A DNA stretch of 64,000 nt from Dipteris shenzhenensis (lineage: Eukaryota > Polypodiophyta > Polypodiopsida > Gleicheniales). The position numbers were made by a program, and so were the translations under genes. Below are positions 1 to 12,461 of the stretch, in pieces (within the stretch, counting starts at the first letter, position 1; every line of letters starts with the position of its first letter). The DNA is taken from assembly GCA_047967505.1 (NCBI GenBank), contig CM106541.1. The stretch is one strand, 5' to 3'. The notes beneath the pieces are model-generated. The model did no database searches. It saw only the letters and a program-made list of their open reading frames with translations, and was not told the DNA's origin.

Positions 1-1955
1 CACCTAGGACCGTGTTTTTTTATGGTTGTGCATGACACTAAGGCAAAAACAGTGTTTTATGCTTAATCCATAATGCAAAGAATATCGATGGGCACAATAA
101 TTTGCACACACCTTTAACTAGGTGGAATTGAATTACATGCAAAGTGGCATTCCCATCGCATAAGTACTTGATTGGATAACACACCTAGCAGTGCATTTTT
201 TTACGGATGTGCATGACACTAAGGAAGAAATGGTATTTAATGCTTGATCGACCATGCAAAGCATATCCAATGGGCACAATACTTTTCCTACCCCTTAACC
301 TAGGTGGTATTGCAATTTTCTCAAAGAGGCACACCCATCCAATAAGCACTTGGTTAGATAACATACCTAAGGAAGTGTTTTTTTGCAGATGTGCATATCA
401 CTACGGGAAAAACGTTGTATAATGCGTGATTGACCATGCAAAGCATATCCGATGGTGACAATACTTTGCACGCACCTCAACTTAGTTGAAACGGACTTGC
501 GTGGAAAGTGGAGCCCCCATCCGATAAGTACTTGTTTGAATAACACACCTAGGTACGTGTTTGTTTATGCTTGTGCATGACACTAAGGCAAAAACGGTGT
601 TTTATGCTTGATCGACAATGTAAAGCATATCCAATGATCAAATACTTTGCACACACCTTCAACGAGGTGTAAGTGACTTACATGCAAAGTGGCACGCCCA
701 TCCCATTAGTGCTTGATCAGATAACATACCTAGTAGCGTGTTTTTTTACGGATGTGCATGACACTAGAGCAGAAATAGTATTTAATGCTCGATCGACCAT
801 GCAAAGGATATCCTATGGGCACAACACTTTTCTTATGCCTCAATCTAGGTGATATTGAAATGTTCTCAAAGAGGCACACCCATCTGATAAGTACTTGGTC
901 AGATAACACACCTAAGGGCGTGTTTTTTTGCGGATGTGCATATCACTAGGGAAAAAACGGTGTATAATGCGTGATCGGTCATGCAAAGCAGATCTGATGG
1001 TCACAATACTTTGCACGCACCTCAACCTAGTAGAAATATACTTGTGTGCAAAGTGGAGCCCCCATCTGATAAGTACTTGTTTGAATAACACACCTAGGAC
1101 CGTGTTTTTTTATGGTTGTGCATTACACTAAGGCAAAAACGGTGTTTTATGCTTGATCGACAATGCAAAGCATATCCGATGGTCAAAATACTTTGCACAC
1201 ATCTTCAAATAGGTGGAATTGACTTACATGCGAAGTGGCATTCCCATCGCACAAGTAATTGATCGGATAACACACCTAGCAGCGTGTTTTTTTATGGATG
1301 TGCATGACACTAAGGCAAAAATGGTATTTAATGCTCGATCGACCATGCAAAGCATATCCGATGGGCACAATACTTTTCCTACACCTCAACCTAGGTGGCA
1401 TTGACATGTTTTCAAACAAGCACACCCATCCGATAAGTACTTGGTCAGATAACACACCTAAGGGTGTGTTTTTTTGCGGATGTGCATATCACTAGGGAAA
1501 AAATGGTGTATAATGCGTGATCGGCCATGCAAAGCATATCCGATGGTCACAATACTTTGAACAAACCTCAACCTAGTTGAAACAAACTTGCGTGCAAAGT
1601 GGAGCCCCCATCTGAGAAGTACTTGTTTGAATAACACACCTAGGACGTGTTTTTTTATGGTTGTGCATGACACTAAAGCAAAAACGGTGTTTTGTGCTTG
1701 ATTAACAATGCAAAGCATATCCGATGGGCACAATACTTTGTACACATCTTCAACTAGGTGAAATTAACTTACATGGGGTGTGCCCATCCCATAAGTACTT
1801 GTTGATCAGATTACTTGATCAGATAACATACCTAGCATCGTGTTTTTTTACAGATGTGCATGACACTAGAGCAAAAATAGTATTTACTACTGGATCGACC
1901 ATGCAAAGGATAACTTGGCATGTCCATCCGATGAGTACTTGATTGGATAACTTCT
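1..1955. repeat. 182-bp satellite array with trimeric higher-order structure
   Basis: An anchor (cacctag, tacctag or cacctaa) recurs at 1, 182, 364, 546, 727, 909, 1091, 1273, 1455, 1637 and 1829, giving a monomer of 181-182 bp. The last step is 192 because of a short internal duplication. Three monomer types alternate strictly. Type A has tagga/taggt then ttatgcttgtgcat or ttatggttgtgcat; type B has tagcag/tagtag then a monomer ending in gtatttaatgct; type C has aagg then tgcatatcacta and gtataatgcg. The order A-B-C gives a 546-bp higher-order unit repeated about 3.6 times. The array runs off the left edge and its last monomer is partly deleted near 1905-1955. No long ORF lies in it; short ORFs recur only because the unit does. 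Nucleosome-sized monomers with higher-order structure are typical of centromeric or heterochromatic satellites. A terminal repeat of the neighbouring transposon-like gene is the alternative. Confidence 0.93.
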
Positions 1956-2055
1956 CCCACTAATAAATTAAGTACTAATTAAAACTTATAATAAATGAGT
2001 AGATTATTAAAAAGAGACTAATATTTATGTAATTGGTACTACTGCAGCAGCTTGC

Positions 2056-2571
2056 TTGCAAAGGACTCTCACAAAGGAGATGGCTATAGATTTTGTTCCA
2101 AGTATGGATGTGATTTTATGTAGTAAAAGAGTAGTTGCATTTGCTACAATCCATGATAGTGATCCCAATTCAGTTTGCCACTTTCGAAGACTTGGCGAAG
2201 ATAAGGTGGCAGTTACTGTATCAAAGATTCTTAGCGCACATGTTGAGCTAAAGTATAAATGTGGAGATATGGAAACACTTGGAGATGTTATGCCTTACAA
2301 TACATCCAACAAATCATTTATAGCATGGGACAAAGATGAGACTTATGCAACAGACATTATCAAGAATACAAAGTGCACCACCTTGGATTTTACTATAGGG
2401 GACATTTTACAAATGAGATCATTTGCAAATAAGACTGTAGCAGAAGGTGAAGTATTGGGATTTGAACAAGTAGAGCAATGGTCATTTGCACAAATGAGGA
2501 TTCTAAAAGTCACTGATGATGGTATGGTTGATAACATAACATCCTTAAATGTGATCCCGACTATGAGGTAG
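2056..2571 (+). pseudogene. Hypothetical ORF upstream of the DUF7869-like gene
   Basis: This is an open frame of 171 codons that starts about 100 bp after the satellite array ends and stops 36 bp before the next ORF. I do not recognise a domain. The protein is of mixed composition with no signal peptide or membrane segment. It lies on the same strand as the following transposase-like ORF but in a different frame. It may be an upstream exon of the same gene, a second protein of the same element, or a relic. The codon pattern looks coding: long open frame and AT-rich third positions like the next ORF. Confidence 0.45.
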
Positions 2572-2606
2572 GCAAGAATATGAGATGGAGCATGTAGTTT
2601 TTAAAC

Positions 2607-5373
2607 ATGAGAAAGAGGCACGTGGTTTTCAATGATAAAGACAAGGTATACTACAATATCAAAGGACCTAAAAAGTGTGCCCATGTGGCAGGCTCTATCA
2701 CTTCAAATGTGGATGATTTCAATGTACTCAATTATAGAAGTGACATCTTATCCGGAGTGGATGAGTTCATTGGTTCCGAGAAACAAAATGAATTTAGAAG
2801 CAAAGCCTTATCTGGGGTGGATGAATTCTTGCACAGTGAGAAGGGCAAAGGTTTCAATAGCGATGTCTTGTCAAGTGTGGATGAGTTCATGCATATTAAC
2901 AAACCTGGTGTCAATCAAGCTTGTGGATTTGTGAAAGCCATGCAAGATGTCCCAATGAGCGATGTTCTCTCAAGAGTGGAAGAGTTTCAAGGTTCTCAAT
3001 ACTCTCGTAGAGTATCGAATTCATTGAATGGTCCTAAGAGTATGTTAAAAATGAGGATGAGATCAACAGAGGACTATTCAATATTTAACGTTGATTGTGA
3101 TATGGCCAAGGATGCAATGACCAATCATGGATGCTTGGTTACAAACAAATGTGACGAGAAGAAGTGCATAAATACAGATAACAACGTGCACGAGGAACAA
3201 AAACGATCATACATATGCATGAAGAGAAAGCGAATCCAGGCAGATCCACAAAAGCAACCAAAGAGGAAGAGAGTAATGAAGGAGGAGAACATGTTAAATG
3301 CATTGGGATATCTATGTTGCAAGCAAAGATGTATGCGCTTCATTGATCTTGCAGACATCAGGGAATGTAGAGGACACGTGTGGCAAAGAAGAGGAAGCGA
3401 AAGAAATGAATACCTTCTCACAAGTCTCTCTTGCTTTCTTCATAATGGCAATAAAAGGCTAAGTTCAAGACAAAAGGTAAAACCTCTCGTAAATGGAAAA
3501 AAGATTTGCAATAAGGCATATCGCAATATTACTGGATTATCCCATGGTACATATTGGGATTTAGTCACCAAGGCAAAGGGCGGCAACAAATTTAGCATTC
3601 ACGGTAATAGAGGAAGGTCCAAATCAAGAATCTCAATTGTCAGGGCAGCAGCAATTTTGCAAGACTTCATACATGAAAATGCTTTACCTCAACTTTACCT
3701 CAACCCCATATATCTACCAAACTCCCTAACGGTGCCGCGATCACTGAAATGCACCTTCCAATGGGCTTGACAAAGATCGAAGTATTTGGCTCTATTGTAG
3801 AAAAGCAAAGACAAAGAGGGGATGTCGTAGCTTCTTCTCATACTTTGTATACTCTTTGGAAGAAGAACTTTGGATATGTTAAAATCCCAAGGAGGCAAAA
3901 AATGTCAAAGTGCAATGTCTGTGATGATTTAAAGCGAGCGATTGAGAGTGCAACATGTCCAAATCAAAGGGAATTATACAAAAAAAACCAAAAATCTCAT
4001 CATGACCTTATTCGACATTCCAAACAAAAATATGCATTTTGGAAGGAGCAAGCTATTTTGCATCCCGATGACTATATGTGCCTTATTGTAGATGGCATGG
4101 ATCAGAATACAACAACATTGCCTCGTTTTGTTGCCACTCCACCTAAATTACAAGGAAAGCACTTTCTAAAGACACATCTATGTGGAGTGTTAGTGCATGG
4201 AATTAAGTTCTTTGTAGATATATGGATTGATTCCTTGCATCTAAGTGATAGCAATCAAGTTGTAACATCTATTATGAAGGCAATTCGCAATGTACATGCA
4301 GAAAAAGGTCACCTACCATTGACTTTGAGAATACAAGCTGATAATTGCTGGCGAGAAAATAAGAATGTACTCATGTTTGCATTCTGCTCCATGCTAGTTG
4401 CTCATCGAATCTTCAATGAGGTCGAATGTGGATTTTTGTATGTTGGGCATACACATGAGGATATCAATCAAGTTTTTAGCACAATCTCAAGAGAGCTTAA
4501 ATGCAAGGATGTGGAGATAATAGATGACTTGGTAAGAAGATGTGGCAGGCAAGTTGGTGGTCGTAAGGAAAGTACAGTATGTGAGAGGCTCAAAAGAATG
4601 TATGATTGGAAGAGCTTCATTCTACCTTTCATACAAACGGGTGGTGATGTATTGACAGGTCATACCAATCCACACTACTTTCATTTTTTTTTAAAGATGA
4701 AAAACCCATAATGCAATGGCAACAGTATTCTCATGATACAAAATGGGAACCTGAAGAATCTTATAGTCTCTTAACTTCAATTCCCAGCAAGGAAAGGTAT
4801 CCAACATGGGCTCCTATACAAGAATTCAATGAGAGGTCTAATTGTGAAATAGAAGGATTAAAAGCATTTATTACATACAAAGAGGAAATGCTCTGGAGAT
4901 ATCCTGATTCGAAGCCTACTTGGAGAGAACACACTACCACTGTAATTGACAAGACATAAAATTTAATAAAGGACCTTGAGAGAATGCGAGGCTCAAAGGA
5001 TGTCAAGGAAGAATGCAATATGTTTTGGCCAAATGTTCATAACGATTTGCGCCCAGCTCCAGTCTTTGAAAATGAATTTGTATCATTACTCCCACATCCA
5101 TATTGTGGACCGAAGAAGAGAGAGTTTATGCCACAAGTAGATATAGAGGTCGATCGTTTTGTTGTGGTTCAGCCATCGGATGATGAGTATGAGAATGTGA
5201 AGTTTTGGGTTGCAAAAGTAGTTGATGTGCAAAGAGATGACCAAGGGAGAGCTATAACATTTACAGTGGTATGGTATGAGCCAAAGGGCAGGAAGGAGAA
5301 TATGGATAACAACACATTGTATACTAATTGTATATTGAAGGAGTGGGTCCCAAATGATGAAGCGGTCTCTTAA
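2607..5373 (+). pseudogene. Decayed DUF7869-type (putative DDE transposase-like) gene
   Basis: Three or four consecutive frames together encode one protein. The part at 2607-3770 has four acidic repeats around a VDEF core (residues 51, 71, 91, and VEEF at 124), a basic stretch (about 205-225) and a Cys-rich segment that normally precedes DUF7869. The part at 3749-4711 carries the diagnostic core: VDGMDQN (D115, D118), QADN (D198) with ENKN just after, and VGHTHEDIN (233-240). The C-terminal part runs 4711-5373. Breaks are a one-base shift near 3720, loss of one T in the homopolymer at 4684-4692, and an in-frame TAA at 4957-4959 after which the frame continues. The family occurs in plants, animals and oomycetes as repetitive genes. 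The spaced Asp residues suggest an RNase H-like DDE fold, which is inference. The gene is non-functional as read unless the one-base shifts are assembly errors. I see no terminal inverted repeats. Confidence 0.75.
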
Positions 5374-5905
5374 GTTTCGACGGAGACAATCATACTGTCT
5401 TGGCATTCAAGGGCAAAGAAATCAAAGAAGCGCATGGGATATGAGATAGAAGGAAAAATAAAAATATCACAGCAAAGTATTTTGCATATACATGAATTTT
5501 TAAGGATGCTCGCCATGGAGGAAGTAGAAGGAGACAATGCAAATGAAGAATGTCCATGATTAAAGCTTTGTATTAAAGTCCATTGAAGGATTTTATTTGG
5601 GTACTAGGCAAGAAGCCAATTCAAGACAATTATAATCAGAGTCATCATCTCCTATGTCAAATGAGAGTCAAAATATGCACTGGATGTCACCCAAGGGTCA
5701 AGGCTTGGCAAGACAATAGGGAGTTAATGTAGATGGCACCTGGCAAGGGACTGTCACATTGAGCAATAAGACAATGGGGAGTCAATGCACCCAAGGGGCA
5801 AGAGTTGCCAAGACAAGTGGGAGTTAATGCAGATGGCACCTAGCAAGGGGCTGTCATGACATTGAGCAATAAGACAATGGGGAGTCAAATTATGCAGATG
5901 GCACG
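5374..5905. repeat. Noncoding flank with a ~100-bp tandem duplication
   Basis: After the DUF7869-like gene there is no supported ORF. At about 5720-5905 a segment containing agatggcacct and gagcaataagacaatgggga occurs twice, about 100 bp apart (near 5731 and 5831), with the beginning of a third copy near 5896. The copies differ by a few substitutions and a short insertion. Confidence 0.7.
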
Positions 5906-8900
5906 AATTGAGGCTCTTTAAGAGCAACAATTTAAATTGTAAACATATGTTCAATCTATATCGTTTTGGATACAAAGACTCCGGCTGAGAGCAACGTCTC
6001 TCAATGTAAACATATGATGATAGCTATAATTGCTATTATAATTCTTTGGTTCAATACAAAACTTGGGTCTTATGGCATCATGTCTTTTTTCTATTTATTA
6101 AAAGTTTTAAAAATTTTGTGCATATTGCAAGTGACAATGTTATTTACATGAAATATTTAAGTCTCCTTTCATGGATTTATAAATTTATCACATGAAGGAA
6201 AAATATTAAAAATAATTAAATTAACAAATAACTTAGGTATAGCTAGAATTTCTAAAATAGGATTTTTTCAAATTCTTGCATGTTGGTGCAAAAGTATAGA
6301 TTGAAAAAACAAGATTTTTATGTGAATATTATAGTGCCACAAAGTGAACTTTTGATTTGGGAAAAATGTTTTCAGAAAGTAAAATTTTGATTTGGGAAGG
6401 ATATTTTCACAGAGTAAACTTTTCATTTGGGAAGGATTTTTGGGCTTCATCCAAAAAGAACAGAAAAAGTCCAAAATTAATGAAATAGGTGTTTCAAGTT
6501 AGTCAGACACTACTATCCACATAGACATTCACCATGGGAAATCTTGATGTAAAAGAAAGACTGTCTCATATTTCTAGTCCCATAGATCTTAAAGGGTCTC
6601 ATGTGGACTTTAATAAAATCATATCATTTCATCTCTCTCTCTCTCTCTCTCTCTCTCCAAAAAATATAATAAATGCAACCAATTGAATTCAAGTGTAGCT
6701 AAACGTAGTTCCTATCCTTTAGAAGATCTCATGTCTCTAAGAGTAGTACAATATGGTGCCAGCATACTCCAAACTCCTTCTTTAATTGGGGGAAATTTCC
6801 CCCCTTTCTTTCAAGAAAAATATTTAAATTAGGTTAATAAAGGGAAAATCATCATGTTATATCTTAAACCTAGATGAAACATTCACTAAAAGGTATACTT
6901 ACTTACACTCAATCACGACAAGGGAAATTTTTTGACACTAATACGTATGAAATTTGTGAAGAACCTTTTTTTTAAAGAGTGTAAAAGTGCTTGTATATAT
7001 AGCATCATGTCCATTAGTATGACACCATTGGGATATGTGTCAAGCAGTGAACGATGAATACTAGCGGATATACCAAAACTATGGAATCTAAAAATATTTT
7101 TGGTGGGGTAGAATGGGGACTTTTTCCCCCCATTATACCCACCATAAGTGAACACAAAGGAGATCATATGTACAAAAATAACTCTCAAAGGGGAACGAAT
7201 ATGTATTGCAAAATGTTTTACAAAAATTGCCTCAAAGGGACATGAGCATATAATGCAAGATGCAGCACCAAAATTGTCTTGAGGGGGCACGAATGTATAA
7301 GGTTGTAAGATCGATTACAAGAAATCCCAAAAAGGGTATACAAACTTATACTCTATACAAAAAGAGAGATCACTATCTATATCTAGAGTCCTCATTATTC
7401 TCCTTAATCTGCATTAGTCTCAAAAAAATCTATCTCATCCTTGTACTCACCTTCCTAACTCGAAATCCCTCACACTCTCTAGAGCTGCCAAATGAAATAG
7501 GAAAATTTTATTAAGTACACATCAACATTATGTAACTTAAAAGAAGCTAGTTATATTACAAAAGTAAGAATGGCCACAAAATTAGCTCTATTGTAGCTAG
7601 AGCTTGCCAAAGATATCTTGAGTGTGTGCACATAAACATAGTCATATTCACAGTTGGTTTACCAACCACATGGGACTGTAATAGCAAGAGATCCATCAAA
7701 AAAGAGAAGAGAAAGAAGAGATACAAAAAAGAACATACATCAAGCAAAATGCATTAACTGACAAGATAGCAAGTAATAAAGATACATATAAAATATGTTG
7801 TGAAGCAACCCTTTAAGTTCCATATTTCTCTTGTGAAAGTAGCCTAAATAAGTAAAAAGAGATAGATAAGAAAGAATATACTAAAACAAAGAATATGAAG
7901 AGCCACCATAAATAGTGAATAAGCAACAAATAGATCTAGATGCCTACAAAAGTAGCACAACAATTCCTTTAGATTTATATAATGCAAATAAGGGAGGAGC
8001 ATGGAAGAAAGGAGGAGCATGCAAGCCATAAATGAAAAGAAAAAAGTAAAGTAATCTCTCTGTTTCTTTATCTCTTTTATTTTCCATGCTTATCCTAATG
8101 ACCGTAATCTCATTCTTTCATCCTTTCATGAAAAGATAAGAGGAGGAGAGCTCTAAAAGGCAAGAGAAGATTAGAGGTAAGTATGCTCCCTCTTTCTCCA
8201 TCTCTATCTTTCTCTCTTTTAAAATCCATCTTTCTCCATCATCTTTGTTCATCCTTGATCGAAAATAAAAGAGGATAGAAGCATGAAAATAGAAGGAGAT
8301 GAGTTTTTAGGCTACTTTGCATGACAAGAGAAATGGAGCGGAGAACAAAAAGGTAGAGCAAGGTAGGGGGCCTAAAAAATTTGGAAATCACCTCCTCTAC
8401 AAGACCTTTATTCTCTTTTGTGGAGAAACCATGAGAAAACGTCACAAAACTAAGAAAAGCTCAAACCAATACCCAAAATCTTTTGAATTGAAAATAGAAT
8501 TCGTTCAAACTTAAAGATAGATCAGAATTTAACATACTTGATGTGGAAAAAGTGAACAGAGAAGGGGATTTTGACTTTGAAGCTGCTTCTTTGCAAGCTC
8601 CAAGCTCCTTCAAAACTATGAAAAAGGGTAGGAAAGTGGAAGAGGGTAAGAAATAGTGATGAGCGTGAGGGGAGGAAAGTATTTCAAGGTGGGGGAAAGC
8701 TATAGAAAGCAAGGGAGGGAGGAAGTCTCTCAAATTCAAAAAGTGAAAGTTAATGCCAAGCTCTCGATACAGGGTTTTGCACTAAATATTTGTATAGCTA
8801 TGGCTATTTTCTTTGCAAATTATCAGTCTATATGTCAATATATCTATCAATATTCTCATTTCAAATATACGGACAAATATACCAATGCATGTATTGATAG

Positions 8901-9273
8901 AATAGACCAATTACTATGATTTTGGTGTTTTAAGGTGGTACTTCAAATGTTGATATATATTTGGAATGGTTTGGTATTGTGTGCAGTTGGAAAGAGAAAG
9001 TTCATCCTCATAAGATGAAAAACTAGAAGCTTGAGAGCACAAAGTAGTTTTGTGAAAGAATTTCTTGTTGTGCACATGATGCAAAATATAGAATTAGCTT
9101 CCTCATTTGGTCATCCTCCTCGTTTGATTCTTTGTCAATAAAACTCCATGCATTTCTAGGAAGTTGTCATTTTATTTTTCTTTCTCCTACATGCCCACAT
9201 GAATATAAAAGATAAAAAGAATGAGAAAGGAAAAAATAAAGGTATAAGTTAATACAAATACATAAAGGAAGAA
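5906..9273. other. AT-rich intergenic stretch without a supported gene
   Basis: Reading both strands I see only short frames of low complexity and no recognisable domain. Local structure includes three degenerate copies of a ~37-bp unit around the core ttgatttggga (about 6341-6440), a (CT)13 microsatellite at 6632-6657 and purine-rich tracts at 8100-8700. No tRNA or rRNA was recognised. Confidence 0.6.
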
Positions 9274-9507
9274 GTGAATGAAGAAGATGACCAAACATTT
9301 AGTAGTCAAGATTATCAATGCCTAACTTTACACTCGAAGTATGTGGAGAAGATGCATCTCGACAATAGATTCAAGGTTTTCAACATTCAAGGTTATGAAC
9401 CTTGTGTTTGCATTGTGGCATCACATGAACCTATTGTGTACATTCTGGCCTATGCCCCTAATACAAGGGAATCATTCCTTATAGTAGCAACTTTGCAAAG
9501 TTTCTAG
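9274..9507 (+). CDS. Small hypothetical ORF (77 aa)
   Basis: This open frame has a balanced amino-acid composition, unlike the low-complexity frames around it. I do not recognise it and see no domain, signal peptide or membrane helix. It lies just left of the CACTA-related fragment and could be an exon or a relic of a larger gene. Support is weak. Confidence 0.2.
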   Translation: MNEEDDQTFSSQDYQCLTLHSKYVEKMHLDNRFKVFNIQGYEPCVCIVASHEPIVYILAYAPNTRESFLIVATLQSF

Positions 9508-9593
9508 TTGCAATCTATTTCAACAAAGGGATGATGCTTATGGACCCTAAAGGGAAGGAAATTCCATGGGTTCTTTATTATAGACAAACCCAG

Positions 9594-11180
9594 CACTACA
9601 ACTAGCGCTTAAGGGGCTAGCTGTAGCCCAATGCAATTACGAAAAGAAAAATAGGAAAAGAGATGAAGCACGTTCTTACCTGGAAATGACGTGTCCTAGC
9701 ATCGAATAATCTCGCTCAAAAAAGGAGGTGTTTCGTGTCCTGGCCCTATAAAAGAGAGGAAACATATCATTTAAAGAAAACTAATTAGTGAAAGGAAGAG
9801 TTTGGAGAAGTAGCATTCCAAAGGGATTGAATTGAGGAGACAAAGAGAAGCCTACAAACAAGGAGAAAGCAAAAGAACAATAGGTAGAGCATTCATACTC
9901 AAGTCTCTTTCATGATTGTTTTTTGTGTATTGTTTCTTCCTTTAGAGAAATAAAAGGAGGAGATAAACTTTAGACAAAGGAAGGGAAAGTAAAAGTAGAG
10001 GAAGGGAAACAAGAGGAGAGGTAGAGAGAAAGACAAAGAAACCAAACAAATGTGAAATAGAAGGGGAAGAGAGGAATTCTTACCTTGACATGGAGAGGAA
10101 GATGCAATAAGTCTTGTAGGTGCAGAGGGACGATGTAGGAGAGGATGGAGAGGTGGAAGGGGGAGGGAGGAGGAAGGAGTGAGGAGGCAAGGATTGCGGG
10201 TGATTGCAAGCTAAAAGCGAAAGTGAGGGAGTAGAACGCATGAAAAAATGAATGGCATCGCGGGCATGCAGTTTTTGGCTCCCAGAAAACATTGGTATAG
10301 GCATCAGTATTACTGTGGGTATGTAAAAGCAAAGCATTGGTATGGACGCCTGTATGATCATCAGTGTATACTGATGCCCATATCGACGAAATAGGGTTTT
10401 CTGGGGGTTTAGGATTTAGGGTTTTTGGGGGGGGTAGGGAGTGGGGGGCAATTTTGGGGGGTGAGTGGGTGTTTGAAGGGATCTAGGGGGGATCTAGGCC
10501 CCGAGGTGTTTGGTAAAAGAGAGGGGATACGGGGGTTTGAGGGAATTTGGGGGATTTGGGAGTTTGGGTGTTTGACTTGACTTGGGGGGATGGTTGTGGA
10601 TGTGTGGTGTGACAGCTCATCGAATAGGGGGCCACCTCCCGCGAGATTGGAGTGGCTTCATGAGAATTCCCTTGTCCTTGCACGCATTGTAGGTGAGGGG
10701 TTCATCATCAATGCTGTATTGTCATGCACCACTTGCAGATGTATGGAGAGGCGCCACCAGAAGAGGATGTACATCGACATGCTAGTGCATCATCGGTAAA
10801 CCAATGATATTTGAATGATTCATGGATATTTATATTGCTTGTCCTTGTTGCACACACTAACCTTGTGTCATTATATTATACAAGATGAGAAGAGCATCAA
10901 GGGAGCACGTGCACCACCACCACAGTTCGACCAAGATGATCTTGAGGATGATCCTCTTGAGGCAGATGAGGGTATGGCAAACATGATGGATTCTTTTTTT
11001 CGAGGCACCATTGGAGATGGGCGTGAGTTGTTTGAGCATGAGACTGTGATGCAAGATTTGGCATCAACACTATTGTATGATGGTGTGAGGATGTTAAAAC
11101 TAGGAGCATGCCTCTTGATCTTGAGTTTGCAAGCAAAGTATCGATGGTCAGACACAAGTAGCACACTATTCAAAAAAATT
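9594..11180 (+). mobile_element. CACTA (En/Spm) transposon fragment with transposase-associated domain remnant
   Basis: Two observations support this call. First, the block beginning at 9594 with cactacaactagcgcttaa is homologous to the block beginning at 29388 inside a well-bounded CACTA element; both continue with a short inverted repeat (ctagc...gctag) and similar sequence. Second, one frame at about 10660-10765 reads a CPCTHC finger followed by H-HL-MYG, the layout of the transposase-associated domain at the N terminus of CACTA transposases. It is broken by an in-frame stop just after the finger. A likely intron (gtaaac near 10797 to acaag near 10884) joins it to an acidic exon at 10885-11180. 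Around 10345-10376 a palindromic catcagtgtatactgatg motif resembles subterminal repeats. No matching 3' terminus or TSD is visible, so the element is truncated. Confidence 0.6.
10390..10570. repeat. G-rich, degenerate TTTAGGG-like tract
   Basis: The plus strand is almost free of C and contains gggtttaggatttagggttt followed by irregular G-runs (ggggggg, gtgggggg, ttggggg). It resembles a decayed plant telomere repeat in TTTAGGG orientation grading into simple G-rich sequence. It lies inside the CACTA-related fragment. ORFs read on either strand here are products of the low complexity. Confidence 0.55.
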
Positions 11181-11352
11181 TAACTTGTGTAAAGTCCAAA
11201 TTTTAAAAATGGACTTAAAAACAGTCCAAAAAATATGAATACCCTCATAATGTTGTTTTTAAAGCCAGAACATCAATAGATGACCAATTCTCTTAGAAAG
11301 ATGGTGTACATATACACCTTCTTGGCGTAAAAATACATCTTCTTAGGAGGTG

Positions 11353-11355
<3 letters not shown>

Positions 11356-11416
<61 letters not shown>
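11356..11416. repeat. (GA)n microsatellite
   Basis: Almost uninterrupted GA dinucleotides for about 60 bp, with one agata interruption near the right end. Confidence 0.97.
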
Positions 11417-11422
<6 letters not shown>

Positions 11423-11439
11423 CAGAGTTGATCCTTCCC

Positions 11440-11620
11440 CCTCACAACCTATTGCATATGCAATAGGTTGGATGGGGTTTGGGGTGGTAGGAATCTCCCC
11501 ATCCCCCCTCCCTCCCCTCCCAAACCTATTGTGTATGCAATAGGTTTGGGTGGGAAAATAGAAATTCCCCCTCTCCCTCTCCCTCTCCCCAACCTAGTGC
11601 ATACGTAGTAGGTTGGGGAG
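11440..11620. repeat. Palindromic minisatellite, three units of ~72 bp
   Basis: Each unit has a ~24-bp palindrome followed by C-rich or G-rich spacer. The first (about 11448-11471) is perfect: aacctattgcat then its reverse complement. The second (about 11523-11546) and third (about 11592-11615) are imperfect. Spacing is about 75 and 70 bp. Related palindromes recur near 12800, 12950 and 12985 next to other GA tracts, so this is a dispersed cassette. Confidence 0.8.
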
Positions 11621-11755
11621 AAGTGGGGCGGCAATACCCCCCCTCCCCTCTTGCTCCTCCATCCCTCATCCCCTGCCTCCCCCCTTCCTCTCTCCCTTCA
11701 CGGCCTCCTCCTCCACCTCCCACCCTCTACCTCCCACAATCGGCAACACCAAGGG

Positions 11756-11855
<100 letters not shown>

Positions 11856-12178
11856 TTCATTGGAAATCAAAAACAATTTTCAAAAAAATAGTCTAGAAAG
11901 CAATTTGCCTATGATAACATTTTGAAAAAGTTTCCAATTTGTTCAACGGGTTGAGATGAGAAGAGAACCAAGACTATTGAAGAATGAAAAAGGGACCAAA
12001 GGTTATCCTACTTTACTTATCCAACCTAAAAGGCTAGCCTAAACTTAATTTTTTCCCACCTCCCATAAAATCCCTACTCCCTCCTCATTTTCAAATCTTC
12101 CTCCTCCTCCATCACTCTCTTCCTCTCCTCCTCTCATTTCCCTCATATCCCTCCACCTTGTCCATCTCCCTTTTGACT

Positions 12179-12180
<2 letters not shown>

Positions 12181-12240
<60 letters not shown>
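12181..12240. repeat. (CT)n(CA)n compound microsatellite
   Basis: About 42 bp of CT dinucleotides run directly into about 18 bp of CA dinucleotides. Pyrimidine-rich sequence with many ctctc runs continues to the next tract. Confidence 0.96.
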
Positions 12241-12413
12241 GAGTATGTTGTTCCTCTCCCTCGGAGTCCCTCATCTTCTCTCTCCCTCCCACGTCTCTCT
12301 CTCGCCTCTCTCTTTCTCTCGCCGCTCTAACTCTTTCTCTCAACCTCTCTCTCCTCTCCCTTCCTCTCTCCCTTCATCCTCCTCTCCTTTGCTCTCTCCC
12401 TCTCTCCCTCCTG

Positions 12414-12416
<3 letters not shown>

Positions 12417-12459
<43 letters not shown>
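12417..12459. repeat. (CT)n microsatellite
   Basis: About 43 bp of CT dinucleotides. Downstream (12480-12790) the strand bias flips to G-rich gga and gag repeats, which generate spurious frames on both strands. Confidence 0.96.
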
Positions 12460-12461
<2 letters not shown>

